Shown here piece by piece: positions 34,075-44,283 of a DNA stretch of 64,000 bases; position 1 is the stretch's first letter, and each line of letters starts with the position of its first letter. This DNA is from Halalkalicoccus sp. CGA53 (GTDB taxonomy: Archaea > Halobacteriota > Halobacteria > Halobacteriales > Halalkalicoccaceae), in the NCBI RefSeq assembly GCF_036429475.1, contig NZ_CP144125.1, positions 1,488,001 through 1,552,000 of the forward strand, read 5' to 3'. The position numbers and the translations under genes are program-made. Under the pieces are notes generated by a model, which saw only the letters and a program-made list of their open reading frames with translations, did not search any database and was not told the origin of the DNA.

Positions 34075-34742
34075 ACGGTTCCCGCGGAGATCCGGACGAT
34101 ACCCCAGGCGTGGTCCTCCTCGACGACCGAGCCACACCGCCCCGCGAGCGTTCCGTGAGCCTCGGCGATCCGCTCGTCGAGTTTCTCGGTCGCCGAGCGC
34201 TCGAATCCACGGCGGCGCGGCCCGGGCGTCGAGACGAGTACCAGCCCCCGGAACGGCGCGTTCACGACCGGCCCGTACCACCGACGGCTCCGCGCGGCGT
34301 TACAGAGCACGATCCGCCCCCCCGGCGCGAGCGCGTCGATCCACCGCTCGACCTCCCTCCCCGGCTCCGCGAGCATCCCGACGACGAACGACGAGAGTAT
34401 CGCGTCGGGTTCGATTCCGAGTGGGGGCCGGGTGACGTCACCCCAGATGAGGTGGACGTTCTCCCAGCCCTCGCGATCGACGCTCTCTCGTGCCCGGTTG
34501 AGCACCCCTCGCGTGAAGTCGACGCCGATCACCACCCCCTCGGGGCCGACGCGCTCTCTGAGGTACGGGAGGTTCGCGCCGGTCCCGGTTCCGAAGTCGA
34601 CGACCGTGTCGCCAGGTTCGAGTGCGAGCAACGAGGCCGTCCGCTCCCTGAGCCCGCCGACGCCCGGGGTCGACCGTGCCACGAGGTCGTAGAGCAGCGC
34701 CCACCGCCCGTAAAAGCGCTGTGCGGCGGTCGTCCCGCTCAC
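34071..34742 (-). CDS. SAM-dependent class I methyltransferase
   Basis: A 223-residue methyltransferase with the Rossmann SAM site VVDFGTGTGANLPYLRERV (motif I, residues ~48-66), followed by VIGVDFTRGVLNRARESV (motif II) and IWGDVTRPPLG, then LAPGGRIVLCNAARS (motif post-II). It resembles UbiE/COQ5-like enzymes; the acceptor is unknown. Its GTG start overlaps the thiR stop (GTGA), so it is translated from the same message as thiR. Confidence 0.84.
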   Translation of the reverse strand: MSGTTAAQRFYGRWALLYDLVARSTPGVGGLRERTASLLALEPGDTVVDFGTGTGANLPYLRERVGPEGVVIGVDFTRGVLNRARESVDREGWENVHLIWGDVTRPPLGIEPDAILSSFVVGMLAEPGREVERWIDALAPGGRIVLCNAARSRRWYGPVVNAPFRGLVLVSTPGPRRRGFERSATEKLDERIAEAHGTLAGRCGSVVEEDHAWGIVRISAGTV

Positions 34743-35656
34743 GGCTCGCCCTCCGAGAGCAGCCGGTCGCGGACGATCGCCGCGGCGGTCTCCGCGTCGG
34801 ACGCGAGGACGTAGGTGATCGCCTCGACGCCGAAGCCCCCGGTCTGTGCGAGGACCTCCGCACCTGGCTCCGCCTCGATCGCCTCGCCGATCGCCTCGCC
34901 GATCGGCCGTTCGCCGTCGAACTCGACGACGGTGTGTCCGCCCTCGGCGAGCCGGGCGACGATCGCGGGGTCGTATCTCACGTTGAGCGCCGCGCGGGCG
35001 CCGCTACCCGCGTCCCTGACGGCGAGCAGCACGCTCGCGACGTGTTCGCTCACCCCGAACTCCGGGCTACCGGGGATCGTTGTCCGCCCCTTCACGTCGA
35101 AGATCCGCCCCGGGACGCCCGCGACGTCGTCGACGGTCTCCGCGCCGGGCGTGCACTCGACGAGGTTCGAGCCGACCGCCGGGATCAGCCCCGCGAAACC
35201 GCTCGCGTTCTCGAGGGTTCGGAGCCCCCGGCGGACGGACGACCGCACACGTTCGGCGGTCATCAGCTCGCTCTCGGCGTCGTGGATGCGGAACTCGCCG
35301 TCGTACTCCGCGAGTTCGGGCATCGCCTCCTCGTGGAGCCGAGCGATCAGGTCGCCGCGCGCTTCGAGCCGGCGGATGAGCACCTCCGTGTCGGCGAGCG
35401 CGCCGACACGCGTCGTCGTTCCCTCCGCGAGACCGTCGGCGACCTCCGCGACGAGTTCTCGAACTCGCTCGTCCGAGAGGACCTCCTCTCGCTGGGCGAC
35501 CTCGCCGTGGGCGTACTTCGAGACGGCGCTCTGGCTGATCCCGAGCGCATCGGCGACCTCGCTCTGGGTCAGTCCCCTGTCCCGCAACGCCTCCGCGAGC
35601 ATCGAGCGAAAGGTCGGCAGGAACTCGTCGACGACCACCTCCTCCGCGAACCTCAT
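34739..35656 (-). CDS. ThiR-type thiamine regulator (HTH + ThiN-like domain)
   Basis: A 305-residue protein. Residues ~15-75 are an HTH (LTQSEVADALGISQSAVSKYAHGEVA). The C-terminal ~180 residues match the thiamine-phosphate synthase-like ThiN domain (AGLIPAVGSNLVEC, FDVKGRTTIPGSPEFGVSEHVASVLLAVR, GFGVEAITYVLASDAETAA). In archaea this architecture is the ThiR repressor, in which ThiN senses thiamine phosphate. thi4 at 29.7 kb is a plausible target. ATG 35656 sits in a TGA/ATG overlap with the small ORF upstream. An in-frame extension to 35926 exists but is low-complexity. Confidence 0.87.
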   Translation of the reverse strand: MRFAEEVVVDEFLPTFRSMLAEALRDRGLTQSEVADALGISQSAVSKYAHGEVAQREEVLSDERVRELVAEVADGLAEGTTTRVGALADTEVLIRRLEARGDLIARLHEEAMPELAEYDGEFRIHDAESELMTAERVRSSVRRGLRTLENASGFAGLIPAVGSNLVECTPGAETVDDVAGVPGRIFDVKGRTTIPGSPEFGVSEHVASVLLAVRDAGSGARAALNVRYDPAIVARLAEGGHTVVEFDGERPIGEAIGEAIEAEPGAEVLAQTGGFGVEAITYVLASDAETAAAIVRDRLLSEGEP

Positions 35657-35919
35657 CGGCTCGTCACCCACTTCCCGTTCTCGTCCATGCCGGGACGCTC
35701 GCTCCGTTCGGATACGCTCGCGGGTCGCTCCACTCGGCTCTCGCGCTGCTCGCAGGCCGGTGGCTCGCTCGCACGGTTCGAGGCACGCACTGCGTCTCCC
35801 GCGATACCCCGTTCGCCGTTTCGAGGGCTCCCGTTGGTCGAACTCGCGCTCCTCGCGAGTCGCGGCGTTCCTCGCTCGCTCATACCGAGACGCTCGCTCC
35901 GCTCGCGTCTCGCGCTCAT
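35653..35919 (-). CDS. Arg/Ser/Glu-rich ORF between dcd and thiR (88 aa)
   Basis: The ORF starts at ATG 35919, overlapping the dcd stop as ATGA, and ends in a TGA (35655-35653) that overlaps the thiR start. It encodes [20 protein letters not shown] and later [17 protein letters not shown], a basic low-complexity sequence quite unlike haloarchaeal proteins. The DNA has two near-identical GACGCTCGCTCCG copies at 35695 and 35888. It may be a real coupling peptide or simply a GC-rich repeat spacer that happens to be open. Confidence 0.3.
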   Translation of the reverse strand: MSARRERSERLGMSERGTPRLARSASSTNGSPRNGERGIAGDAVRASNRASEPPACEQRESRVERPASVSERSERPGMDENGKWVTSR

Positions 35920-36503
35920 TGGTCACCTCCGAATTCAGAATCCCCCTGGATCCGCGACGCCTGCGGCCCCGCCTGGTCCTGGTACTTCGATCCCCGATCG
36001 GAGCCGTAGGGGCGTTCGGCGGGTGTCTTCAGTTCGGTAAACGTGAGCTGTGAGATCCGCATCCCGGGGGTGAGCGCCACCGGCGCGCTCCCGAGGTTCG
36101 AGAGTTCGAGCGTGATCTGGCCCCTGTAGCCCGGATCGCAGAGGCCCGCGGTGGCGTGAACGACGACCGCGAGCCGACCCAGCGAGGACCGACCCTCGAC
36201 GTGCGCGATCAGGTCCGGGGGGATCTCGACGCGCTCGACGGTCGTCCCGAGGACGAAGTCACCGGGGTGGAGGACGAACTCCTGGCCGTCCTCGACGACG
36301 GTCTCGCGCACGTACTCCGAGACCTCTCGCTCGCTGTCGGGGTGGATACAGGGGATGTTGGTGCGCTGAAACTCGAGGAACTCGCGGCCCAGTCTGAGAT
36401 CGACGCTCGCGGGCTGGATCTGGAGGTCGGGATCGGAGAGCGGCTCGATCACGAGCTCGCCCTCGGAGAGCCGACGAGCGATGTCCGCATCGGAGAGGAT
36501 CAT
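35916..36503 (-). CDS. dcd: dCTP deaminase
   Basis: A 195-residue dCTP deaminase/dUTPase-family trimer protein. It begins [12 protein letters not shown] and contains [13 protein letters not shown], the active-site [20 protein letters not shown], and [15 protein letters not shown]. It makes dUTP (or dUMP in bifunctional forms) for thymidylate synthesis. It is the first gene of a run dcd, small ORF, thiR, methyltransferase linked by stop/start overlaps. Confidence 0.95.
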   Translation of the reverse strand: MILSDADIARRLSEGELVIEPLSDPDLQIQPASVDLRLGREFLEFQRTNIPCIHPDSEREVSEYVRETVVEDGQEFVLHPGDFVLGTTVERVEIPPDLIAHVEGRSSLGRLAVVVHATAGLCDPGYRGQITLELSNLGSAPVALTPGMRISQLTFTELKTPAERPYGSDRGSKYQDQAGPQASRIQGDSEFGGDQ

Positions 36504-36542
36504 GTGCCACCCTCCGCCGCGGGAGGGGTAAAGCTTCAGGAT

Positions 36543-37286
36543 CTACGCCAGACCGATCAGCAACCAGAGAAGCGCCACCGCGCCCGCGGCGAGTCCGGCC
36601 CGAGCGATCGGAATCCCGTGGACGTGTTTCAGCCCGTAGGTCCAGACGTACGCCTGCCAGGCGGCGACGAACAGGGAACCGAGCGTCGCCCGCCAGGTCG
36701 CCCCGTCGGTCGTCGCCTCGAGATCGGCGACGATCGACTCCGGGCTCCCGGTGAACGTGGTCCCGCGGAGCGCGACGTAGACGTCGACGAGCGCGACCGC
36801 CACGGCGAAGAGTTCGGGAAGCATCCCCCAGGCGGCCATCGCGACGGTGTCGCCGAAGTCGCCGTCGCCCCCGGCGAGCCGCCCGACGAGGAAGAGGACG
36901 GCTCCGGCGACCGGCCAGACCAGGAGGCTGCCGACGAAGACCCACGGGAGGAAGCCCACGAACTCCTCCCAGACGACCTCGCCGACGTCGATCTCGATCT
37001 CGTCGGGTTCTTCCTCACAGGCGTTCCCGAACGCGGAGTTGGGGTCGTCAGCATGCTGGTCGCAGACCCACTCCGGCGGCTGGTTCGGGTTGTCGACCGT
37101 CTCCGTTGCGTCGATGCTCCCGGTGAACAGCCAGCCGACGCCCGCGAGCCCGGCGGTCATCCCGACGGCGACGACGAGGGCGATCACGAACCCGGCCGCG
37201 AGGCTCGTTCCGACCCGTCGCTCGCGGAAGAAGCGATCCGGTCGGGCCAGCGCGTCGCGTACGAGCACGAGGCTGTCGGGGACCAT
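36543..37286 (-). CDS. YIP1-family membrane protein
   Basis: A 247-residue protein with about five or six transmembrane helices. The N-terminus SLVLVRDALARPDRFFRER is the family's cytoplasmic lead, TM1 is at ~27-52, and a loop with WVCDQHADDPNS..ACEEEPDEIEID carries two Cys and many acids on the outer face. Family role is unknown. ATG 37286 is chosen over a further upstream in-frame ATG because it gives the usual start. It ends 39 nt before the dcd start. Confidence 0.75.
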   Translation of the reverse strand: MVPDSLVLVRDALARPDRFFRERRVGTSLAAGFVIALVVAVGMTAGLAGVGWLFTGSIDATETVDNPNQPPEWVCDQHADDPNSAFGNACEEEPDEIEIDVGEVVWEEFVGFLPWVFVGSLLVWPVAGAVLFLVGRLAGGDGDFGDTVAMAAWGMLPELFAVAVALVDVYVALRGTTFTGSPESIVADLEATTDGATWRATLGSLFVAAWQAYVWTYGLKHVHGIPIARAGLAAGAVALLWLLIGLA

Positions 37287-37414
37287 ACGGTGAGATCCAG
37301 GGAGAGGGATAAGTCCGTTCTGGCCGTCGATCGGGCTGTCGGGGCCGGTCCCGTCGGAAGCTTTCGCGCGCCAGCCCAACGTCTATCCGCACGCTCGTCG
37401 TCAGTTCTACCGCT

Positions 37415-37768
37415 ATGTCGCTCACCGAGACGCTCGGGGAGATCGAGCACCTCTCCGACGAAGGGCGAGAGTGCGCCGAGAACTGCCTGCGCGCGGCGCA
37501 AGTCTGCGAGTGGTGTGCGGACGCCTGCGTCGACGAGGAGGGGATGGAGCGGTGTATCCGGCTCTGTCGGGACGTCGCCGACATCGCGACGCTCCACGCC
37601 CGACTGATGGCCCGTGACTCTACCTACAGCGGTGACCTCGCGACGGTCTGTGCCGACGCCTGCGAGGCGTGCGCCGAGGAGTGCGAGGGTCACGACCACG
37701 ACCACTGCCAGCTCTGTGCGGAGGTCCTCCCGGAGTGCGCCGAGACCTGCCGCGAGATGGCCGACTGA
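37415..37768 (+). CDS. Four-helix bundle copper-binding protein (DUF326/Csp-like)
   Basis: A 117-residue helical protein with 15 cysteines, mostly in CxxC or CxxxC spacing ([35 protein letters not shown]). This is the DUF326/copper storage protein pattern in which Cys lining a four-helix bundle bind many Cu(I) ions. A His-rich GHDHDH segment precedes the last helix. It is divergent from the YIP1 gene. Cytosolic, no signal peptide. Confidence 0.87.
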   Translation: MSLTETLGEIEHLSDEGRECAENCLRAAQVCEWCADACVDEEGMERCIRLCRDVADIATLHARLMARDSTYSGDLATVCADACEACAEECEGHDHDHCQLCAEVLPECAETCREMAD

Positions 37769-37829
37769 GAGCGGGCTGGCGGGCGGGGGAGACGAGGGAT
37801 TCTTTAGCGCGCGCCGGGTTCCTCGGGGC

Positions 37830-38168
37830 ATGAAGCAGGCCATCGTCGCCCGGGCCGACCTCGGGATGAGCCCCGGAAAGCTCGCCGCACAGGTCGCTCA
37901 CGCCTCGCTCTCGGCCTACGAGAAGGCCGACCCGAGACGCCGCTCGGAGTGGAAGGGCGGCGGGCAGAAGAAGGTCGTCCTCAAGGCCGACGGCGAGAAG
38001 ACGATCCACGAACTCGCGGACCTCGCCCGCCGAGAGGGCCTGCCCCACGCCGTGATCCGCGACGCGGGCCACACCCAGCTCGACTCCGGAACGGTGACCG
38101 CGCTCGCGGTCGGCCCCGGTCCCGACAACCTCGTCGACCGGATCACGGGCGAGCTGAAACTCTACTGA
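37830..38168 (+). CDS. pth2: Peptidyl-tRNA hydrolase Pth2
   Basis: A 112-residue archaeal/eukaryotic-type peptidyl-tRNA hydrolase that rescues tRNAs from drop-off peptides. Motifs: [30 protein letters not shown] with the catalytic Lys and His, [17 protein letters not shown], and [24 protein letters not shown]-like CTTTAGC at 37802-37808 sits ~25 nt upstream of the ATG. The last 7 nt overlap the convergent thioredoxin-fold gene. Confidence 0.95.
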   Translation: MKQAIVARADLGMSPGKLAAQVAHASLSAYEKADPRRRSEWKGGGQKKVVLKADGEKTIHELADLARREGLPHAVIRDAGHTQLDSGTVTALAVGPGPDNLVDRITGELKLY

Positions 38169-38791
38169 GCCACGCCTTCGACGAGCCGGCGGAGCTGATC
38201 CGGCGGGATCGCCCCCGCCGCCGCGTGTCCGCCGGAGACGAACGTCGGCACGCCGGAGATCCCCCGTTCGTGGGCGGCCGCGAACGCCCTGTCGAGTCGT
38301 GCGTCGAGGTCCTCGTCCGAGAGCGCCGACGCCACCAGGTCGGGGTCGACCCCGCACCCCTCCGCCAGCTCCGAGAGCACCGCGGGATCGCCGACGTCCC
38401 GTTCCTCGTGCCAGAGCGCGTCGTAGATCGCCGCGTGAAACGCCTCGAACGTCTCCTCCCCCCTCTCACGGACGGCGAGCGCAGCGGCGTGTGCGTTCCG
38501 GGAGTCGACCTCGCGGGCGAGCGGCCGGGCCATCTCGACGTCGTATCGCTCCGCCAGCCGCTCGACGTTCCGTCGCGCCTCGGCGAAGTAGGCGTCGTCC
38601 TTGCCGTCGTCTACGGAGTGATCGATCGCCCCGTCCGGGCCGCGCTTTCCCGCGCGGAGGTCGAACGGTCGCCACTCCACGGTCAGCGGGCCCTCCCTCC
38701 GTTCCAGGTACCGATCCAGCGAGGCCTTTCCGAGGTAACAGAACGGACAGACGTAATCGGCGTAGACGACGAGTTCTCGTTCGCTCTCCAT
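38162..38791 (-). CDS. DsbA-family oxidoreductase (FrnE-like)
   Basis: A 209-residue thioredoxin-fold protein with the active site [10 protein letters not shown] near residue 13 and the cis-Pro loop [15 protein letters not shown] near 180. The helical insert and length match the cytosolic FrnE subfamily of DsbA-like thiol oxidoreductases. No signal peptide. ATG 38791 is used; 19 upstream in-frame codons are Arg-rich and unlikely to be translated. A TTTTCG element ~28 nt upstream could be the TATA box. Confidence 0.88.
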   Translation of the reverse strand: MESERELVVYADYVCPFCYLGKASLDRYLERREGPLTVEWRPFDLRAGKRGPDGAIDHSVDDGKDDAYFAEARRNVERLAERYDVEMARPLAREVDSRNAHAAALAVRERGEETFEAFHAAIYDALWHEERDVGDPAVLSELAEGCGVDPDLVASALSDEDLDARLDRAFAAAHERGISGVPTFVSGGHAAAGAIPPDQLRRLVEGVAQ

Positions 38792-39217
38792 GGCTCCGCT
38801 ACGGGCTCGCGCCCGAAAAGGCCACCCGATGCGAACTCCGTTCGACACCCCCGGTCGCGACGCCCGATCGATCGGTGCAGTTCCCTACGTTCGATCGGTG
38901 ACCTCCCGGGCGATCGGACGGGTTCGATCGCCGGCAGGATCTGGTTTCTCTCCAACAACACTCCGGTCTCCGGTTCGACGGGTCCGACGGCTGGTACGTT
39001 CGGCCGTCCGATCGTATCCGGTGTCGAGGGTCGAAATCGGCAGTCACTCGCTGGGTCGCCACCGGTGGACACCACCGACTCCGCGGGAGCGTCGGCGAGG
39101 TGACCCGACAGCGAACGGACACCGTTCGCGCCCCGAACGCTCCTGTATGGCGAGGCGTAGGCGTCTCACGCGTCGGTTTCAGAGCCTATATGGGGCCGGG
39201 GACACTCGCAGTCGTTC
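38792..39217. other. Intergenic region, frnE-like gene to mutS
   Basis: A 426-nt divergent spacer. I see no convincing gene; ORFs here are Arg/Ser-rich and lack starts with promoter spacing. GATCG-containing words recur at 38863-38935. The mutS TATA box lies near its right end. Confidence 0.5.
39185..39193 (+). promoter_or_regulatory. TATA box of mutS
   Basis: CCTATATGG, a near-ideal archaeal TATA box, is centred ~28 nt upstream of the ATG at 39218 and supports that start. Confidence 0.6.
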
Positions 39218-41803
39218 ATGGATTCGGCGTTGGGGCCACCGGCGAAGATGGCCGAGCGACGCGACGAGCTCACGCCGATGCTACGCCAGTACTTCGAGCT
39301 CTGTACCGACTACGACGACTGTCTCGTGCTCTTTCAGGTCGGCGACTTCTACGAGACGTTCTGCGAGGCCGCGGAGACGGTCTCGCGCATCCTCGAGATC
39401 ACGCTCACCAAACGCGAGGACTCCACGGGGAGCTACCCGATGGCGGGCATCCCCATCCAGAGCGCGGAGTCGTACATCGAGACGCTACTGGACGCGGGCT
39501 ATCGGGTCGCCGTCGCCGACCAGGTCGAAGATCCCGAGGCTGCCGCCGGGCTCGTGGATCGAGCCGTCACCCGGATCGTCACGCCCGGAACGCTCACCGA
39601 GGAGACCCTGCTTGACGGCGACGACAACAACTTCGTCGCGAGCGTTTCGGGTACCGATACCGAGTACGGTCTCGCGCTGCTCGACGTCTCCACGGGGGAC
39701 TTCTACGCGACGACGGCTCGGTCGCTCGCCGCGCTCCGTGACGAACTCGGCCGGTTCTCGCCCGCGGAGGCGATCGTCGGTCCGGGTGTCGACCGCCAGC
39801 TCTTCGACGCCGACTGTGTCGAGAGCACGTTCGACGAGCGTGCGTTCGCCTCCGACGCCGCTGCCGAGGTCGTGAAGACGTACTTCGGCGACCCCGACTC
39901 GCTGCTCGCGACCGACGCCGAGGTGTCGGCCTGCGGCGCGCTACTGGCCTACGCGGAGTACACCCGCGGCGGGCACGAGGAGAGCGAGGACGAGGGGAGA
40001 CGCCTCGAGTACCTCACGCGGCTCACGCGCTACGACCCGCGCGAGTACATGCTACTCGACGCGACGGCGCTTCGCAGCCTCGAACTGTTCGAGCCGCGAG
40101 CCGTCGGCGCCAACCCCGAGGCGACGCTGATCGGCGTCCTCGACGAGACCTCCTGTGCGCTCGGCCGTCGTCGGCTCACGGACTGGCTGCGACGACCCCT
40201 GCTCGACGCCGGCCGGATCGAGCGACGCCTCGACGCGGTCGAGGAGCTCGTCGGCGACGTCAGGACCCGTGAGGCGCTCTCCGATCGGTTACGAGACGTC
40301 TACGACGTCGAGCGGCTGATCGGCCGCGTCTCGCGCCGCCGGGCGAACGCACGCGACCTCCGCTCGCTGCTCGACACGCTCGACGTCGTTCCCGATCTGC
40401 GCAGCCTCCTCGCCGGCGCGGAGTCCGAGATCCTCTCCGGACTGTACGCGGCGCTCGACGAACTCGAGGACGTGAGAGGGCTGATCCGCGAGGCGATCAC
40501 CGAGACGCCGCCGATCGAGGTGACGGAGGGGGGGCTGATCCGGGAGGGTCACTCGATGGAGCTGGACTCGCTCAGACGGACCGAACGCGAGGGGAAGGCG
40601 TGGATCGACGAGCTGGAGGCGACCGAACGCGAGCGGACGGGGATCGACTCGCTGTCGGTCGGGTTCAACTCGGTCCACGGCTACTACATCCAGGTGACGA
40701 ACCCGAACCTCGATTCCGTCCCCGGGAACTACGAGCGCCGCCAGACGCTCAAGAACGCCGAACGCTTCGTCACGCCCGAACTGAAGGAGCGGGAGGAGGA
40801 GATCGTCGCCGCGGAGGGTCGTGCCGACGACCTGGAGTACGAACTCTTCTGCGAGGTCCGAGAGGCCGTCGCGGACGAGGCCGAGCGGGTGCAGGCGGTC
40901 GCGGACGCGGTCGCCCGACTCGACGCGCTCTGCTCGCTCGCGACCGTCGCCGCGACGAACGACTACTCGCGCCCCGAGATCGGTTCGAGCGGATCGGATA
41001 TCGAGATCCGCGGCGGGCGTCACCCGGTGGTCGAGCGCACCCAGCGGTCGTTCGTCCCGAACGACACCCGTCTCGACGACCGGAGCCGCCTCGCCGTGAT
41101 CACCGGCCCGAACATGAGCGGGAAGTCGACGTACATGCGCCAGGTCGCGCTCGTGACCGTCCTCTCGCAGGTGGGCAGTTTCGTCCCCGCCCGCTCGGCC
41201 CGGATCGGGATCACGGACCGGGTGTTCACCCGCGTCGGCGCGAGCGACGACATCGCCGGCGGCCGATCGACGTTCATGGTCGAGATGTCCGAACTGGCCG
41301 CGATCCTGGGGGAGGCGACCGAGCGATCGCTGATCCTGCTCGACGAAGTGGGCCGAGGAACGAGCACGGCCGACGGGCTCGCCATCGCGCGGGCGCTCGC
41401 CGAGTTCGTCCACGACGAGATCGGTGCGCGCACGCTCTTCGCAACACACCACCACGAACTCACGGCGCTCGCCGACGACCTCACTCGGGCGAGCAACCTC
41501 CACTTCGCCGCCACACAGGGCGAGGACGGGATCCAGCTCGACCACGAGATACGCCCCGGCGCGGCGACCGCCTCCTACGGGATAGAGGTCGCCCGTGCGG
41601 CGGGCGTGCTCGAACCGGTGATCGAGCGGGCGAGCGAGCTGATGGAGGACGAACGCGAGCCCGAGGAGGCGGTCGAACCGGAGACCTCCCCGGCGGTGAC
41701 GACCGAGGCCGTACTGGCCGCGGAGCTCCGCCAGCTCGACCTCGCGACGATGACGCCGATCGAGGCGCTCACCCACCTCGACGAGCTCAAACGACTGATC
41801 TAA
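39218..41803 (+). CDS. mutS: DNA mismatch repair protein MutS
   Basis: An 861-residue MutS1-type protein. The mismatch-reading N-terminus has [17 protein letters not shown] (the Phe-x-Glu wedge GDFYE), the connector and lever domains follow, and the ATPase carries Walker [17 protein letters not shown] near residue 630, [33 protein letters not shown] and [10 protein letters not shown]. It recognises mispairs and signals to MutL, which is not in this window. It converges on nucS with a 4-nt overlap. A second in-frame ATG 10 codons downstream is possible. Confidence 0.97.
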   Translation: MDSALGPPAKMAERRDELTPMLRQYFELCTDYDDCLVLFQVGDFYETFCEAAETVSRILEITLTKREDSTGSYPMAGIPIQSAESYIETLLDAGYRVAVADQVEDPEAAAGLVDRAVTRIVTPGTLTEETLLDGDDNNFVASVSGTDTEYGLALLDVSTGDFYATTARSLAALRDELGRFSPAEAIVGPGVDRQLFDADCVESTFDERAFASDAAAEVVKTYFGDPDSLLATDAEVSACGALLAYAEYTRGGHEESEDEGRRLEYLTRLTRYDPREYMLLDATALRSLELFEPRAVGANPEATLIGVLDETSCALGRRRLTDWLRRPLLDAGRIERRLDAVEELVGDVRTREALSDRLRDVYDVERLIGRVSRRRANARDLRSLLDTLDVVPDLRSLLAGAESEILSGLYAALDELEDVRGLIREAITETPPIEVTEGGLIREGHSMELDSLRRTEREGKAWIDELEATERERTGIDSLSVGFNSVHGYYIQVTNPNLDSVPGNYERRQTLKNAERFVTPELKEREEEIVAAEGRADDLEYELFCEVREAVADEAERVQAVADAVARLDALCSLATVAATNDYSRPEIGSSGSDIEIRGGRHPVVERTQRSFVPNDTRLDDRSRLAVITGPNMSGKSTYMRQVALVTVLSQVGSFVPARSARIGITDRVFTRVGASDDIAGGRSTFMVEMSELAAILGEATERSLILLDEVGRGTSTADGLAIARALAEFVHDEIGARTLFATHHHELTALADDLTRASNLHFAATQGEDGIQLDHEIRPGAATASYGIEVARAAGVLEPVIERASELMEDEREPEEAVEPETSPAVTTEAVLAAELRQLDLATMTPIEALTHLDELKRLI

Positions 41804-42528
41804 GGGTCGAGCGAGACGAACTCCAGCCCCTTCGTCGCGAGCAGGTCGCGTGCACGCTCGGTGACCGACGGCGCGACGAGGATCCCCCGTATCTCCGCCT
41901 CCGTGTGCATCTCTCGGCCGAGCGCCCCGACGTATCTATCTAGCTGGCCGACCGCGGAGGGGCCGACCCGCCGTCGTTTCAGTTCGAGGATCACCGGTCT
42001 TCCACTCCCGTCCTCGCCGTAGACGTCGACGGCACCGGCGGCGGTCCCGCGCTCGGTCGCGAGCGGACGAAAGCCCACCTCGATCAGTCCCGGATCGTCG
42101 AGGATCCGCTCTTTCAGGTCCGCTTCCGTACCTGTGAGGGCGATGTCGCTCTCGTCGGTGACGGCGAACGCCGCGAGGTGATCGACCCGGTCGAACCGGA
42201 CGACGAGCTCCTCGTCGGGGTTCTCGCGCGTGCTCCGGAGGACGAACGTCCCGTCCTCGACCGAGGGGTCGTGGGTACAGCCCGGCGGTTGCCAGTTCAC
42301 CGGCTTCTGCCCCTCGTCCGTGTGGACGAGCGCCGACCCGTCGGGCTTGCACATGAGGTGTCGATCCCCCGGTTCGAGGACGCTCGATGCCCGCCCGTCG
42401 TACTCCACGGTACAGCGTCCGAAGAGGGTGAGGAGGGCACCGTGATCGAGCGCTCGCTCGACGGCGGCCAGCGCGGCCTCCGGCGCCGGTTCGGATCGCG
42501 TCTCGACACGGGTCTCCGGTTCGCTCAC
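41800..42528 (-). CDS. nucS: Endonuclease NucS (EndoMS)
   Basis: A ~242-residue NucS. The N-terminal domain has [32 protein letters not shown] and VNWQPPGC, a known NucS stretch. The C-terminal nuclease domain has GAVDVYGED followed by VILELKRRR, the D...ExK core, and QLDRYV. In archaea NucS/EndoMS cuts both strands at mismatches and acts in non-canonical repair. GTG 42528 is preferred over ATG 42555. It faces mutS tail to tail, placing two mismatch systems side by side. Confidence 0.93.
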   Translation of the reverse strand: MSEPETRVETRSEPAPEAALAAVERALDHGALLTLFGRCTVEYDGRASSVLEPGDRHLMCKPDGSALVHTDEGQKPVNWQPPGCTHDPSVEDGTFVLRSTRENPDEELVVRFDRVDHLAAFAVTDESDIALTGTEADLKERILDDPGLIEVGFRPLATERGTAAGAVDVYGEDGSGRPVILELKRRRVGPSAVGQLDRYVGALGREMHTEAEIRGILVAPSVTERARDLLATKGLEFVSLDP

Positions 42529-42570
42529 GCCACCCCGTTTCAGCGGGTCGCACAAAGCCCCGTCGTCTCG

Positions 42571-43050
42571 TTACAGGGCGAGCACCTCCCGGGTGTCACA
42601 GAGCGCGTCGACGCGCTCGCGGAGACACGCCATCGCCTCGCGCTCGTCGATCGATTCGTCGACGAGCGCGCCGACGCCGTCGGTCAGCCCGTGCCACCAG
42701 CCGCGGAGGTACGCCTCGTCGGCCCGTTCTCCCGGGTCGTACGAGACGAGCGCACCGTCGTCGGTTCCCGTACCGAGCGCCGCGCCGAACCAGAGGACGA
42801 GATACGACCCAACGGCACCGTCACGAGCGACGACCGAGAGCGCCTCGTGCCGGCCGGGGTCGACGTGGTCGGTGAGCGCGGCGTCCGAAACTGCCTCTGC
42901 GAGTGCCCGTCGCTCGACCGGGGGGCAGTCACCCACCACAGCCCGCCGAAACGTCTCGACGTGTTCGTGTGCGAGGACCGTACCGGGGACCTCCGAGACG
43001 TCGTAGCGACCGTCCGCTCGCTCGACCGCGACGACCGTCCGGTGGCTCAC
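42571..43050 (-). CDS. Haloarchaeal hypothetical protein (DUF6735-like)
   Basis: A 159-residue soluble acidic protein beginning MSHRTVVAVERADGRYDVSE, similar in style to haloarchaeal DUF6735 proteins, with GSYLVLWFGAALG in the middle and AYLRGWWHGLTDGVGALVDE toward the end. No catalytic motif is visible. It lies 42 nt upstream of nucS on the same strand, so co-transcription is possible. Function unknown. Confidence 0.65.
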   Translation of the reverse strand: MSHRTVVAVERADGRYDVSEVPGTVLAHEHVETFRRAVVGDCPPVERRALAEAVSDAALTDHVDPGRHEALSVVARDGAVGSYLVLWFGAALGTGTDDGALVSYDPGERADEAYLRGWWHGLTDGVGALVDESIDEREAMACLRERVDALCDTREVLAL

Positions 43051-43127
43051 GCGCTCACCCCGGTCGTCGCCCGATGTGGGTCCTCGCCGATCACGCCGGC
43101 TCTGGTCGCCCCTTCGGATAAAAACCC

Positions 43128-44213
43128 TCAGTCGATTCGAGAGGGAGAGAGTTCCTCGGGAACCGGCTCGTCGGTCTCGATCGATCGCGCGAGCAGGCGG
43201 GCGACGGCGGGCGCGAGGGTGACGCCGAGTCCGCTCATCCCGGTCGCGACGTGGTAGCCCGCAACTCCGGCTTCACCGACGAACGGCCGGCCGTCGGGCG
43301 TTACCGTCCGGACGCCGACCCACTCGTCCTCGACGGGGGCCCCGTCGAGCGCGGGGACGAACCGGGCGAGATCGTCGACGCCCACGCGGAAGGGGTCGCT
43401 CACCGACCCCGGATCGTCCGGATCGACCGTCTCCCGCCCCTCGAAGTCGGTCGCGTAGCGGCCGACGTAGACACCCTCTTCGTGGCTCCGGAGGTAGCTC
43501 CCCCGCTCGAACAGCGTGAACGGCTCGGGCGGGTTTCGCACTCCGAGGTCGAGGATCGGCCCTCTGGTCCGCGCGAGCGGGAGCGAGAGGCCGACCATCG
43601 CGTCGATTCGATCGGCCCACGGCCCCGCGGCGTTCACGACGACCGCCCCGTCGATCGACCCCCTCCCGGTCTCGACACCGACGACCGCCCTGTCCTCGAC
43701 GCGGATGCCGACGACTTCGGTGTCGGTCAGGATCTCGCCACCCCGTTCGCGACAGCGGTCGGCGAACCACGGGATCAGCTCTCCCGGCTCGACGTAGCCC
43801 TCGTCTGGGGTGTAGATCCCGCCCTCGAGGTGCTCTCCGTCGATCCCGAACCGATCCAGGGAGGCGGCGTCGAGCGCCTCGGTCTCGATCCCGAGGTCCG
43901 AGAGCGTCCCGGCCGCGTCGGCCAGCCTGCGGGCGAACGCACCCGTCTCGGCGACGTGGAGCGCCCCGATTCGCTCGTAAGAAAGCTCGCCCGTCTCGAC
44001 CGCCGGGCCGTACGTCTCCCACGCCGTCCGGGAGAGCCCGGCGTCGAACGCCGTCGGCGAGGGGCTCTGTCGGTGGAAGACGGCCATCGAGAGTGCCGTC
44101 GTCCCCTCCCCCAGCTCGCCCCGCTCGACGACCGTCACGGGCCGGTCGGGCGAGAGCGCCCCGGCGACCGCGAGTCCGACCACCCCGCCGCCGACGACCA
44201 CGACCGGTTTCAT
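43128..44213 (-). CDS. FAD-dependent oxidoreductase, DAO family (glycine/D-amino acid oxidase-like)
   Basis: A 361-residue flavoprotein. The N-terminal dinucleotide-binding motif VVVVGGGVVGLAVAGALS is followed by VTVVERGELGEGTTALSMAVFHRQ. GAVVVNAAGPWADRI and the C-terminal VRTVTPDGRPFVGEAGVAGYHVATGMSGLGVTLAPAVARLLA are the DAO-family FAD segments. It oxidises an amine or hydroxy acid of unknown identity. It is divergent from cobB with a 70-nt gap. Confidence 0.88.
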   Translation of the reverse strand: MKPVVVVGGGVVGLAVAGALSPDRPVTVVERGELGEGTTALSMAVFHRQSPSPTAFDAGLSRTAWETYGPAVETGELSYERIGALHVAETGAFARRLADAAGTLSDLGIETEALDAASLDRFGIDGEHLEGGIYTPDEGYVEPGELIPWFADRCRERGGEILTDTEVVGIRVEDRAVVGVETGRGSIDGAVVVNAAGPWADRIDAMVGLSLPLARTRGPILDLGVRNPPEPFTLFERGSYLRSHEEGVYVGRYATDFEGRETVDPDDPGSVSDPFRVGVDDLARFVPALDGAPVEDEWVGVRTVTPDGRPFVGEAGVAGYHVATGMSGLGVTLAPAVARLLARSIETDEPVPEELSPSRID

Positions 44214-44283
44214 GATATCCGATCGACCGGTCGACGGTTAAGCGTTCCCGAAGGGTTAGGTCGTGGAACCCGATCCCCTCCCT

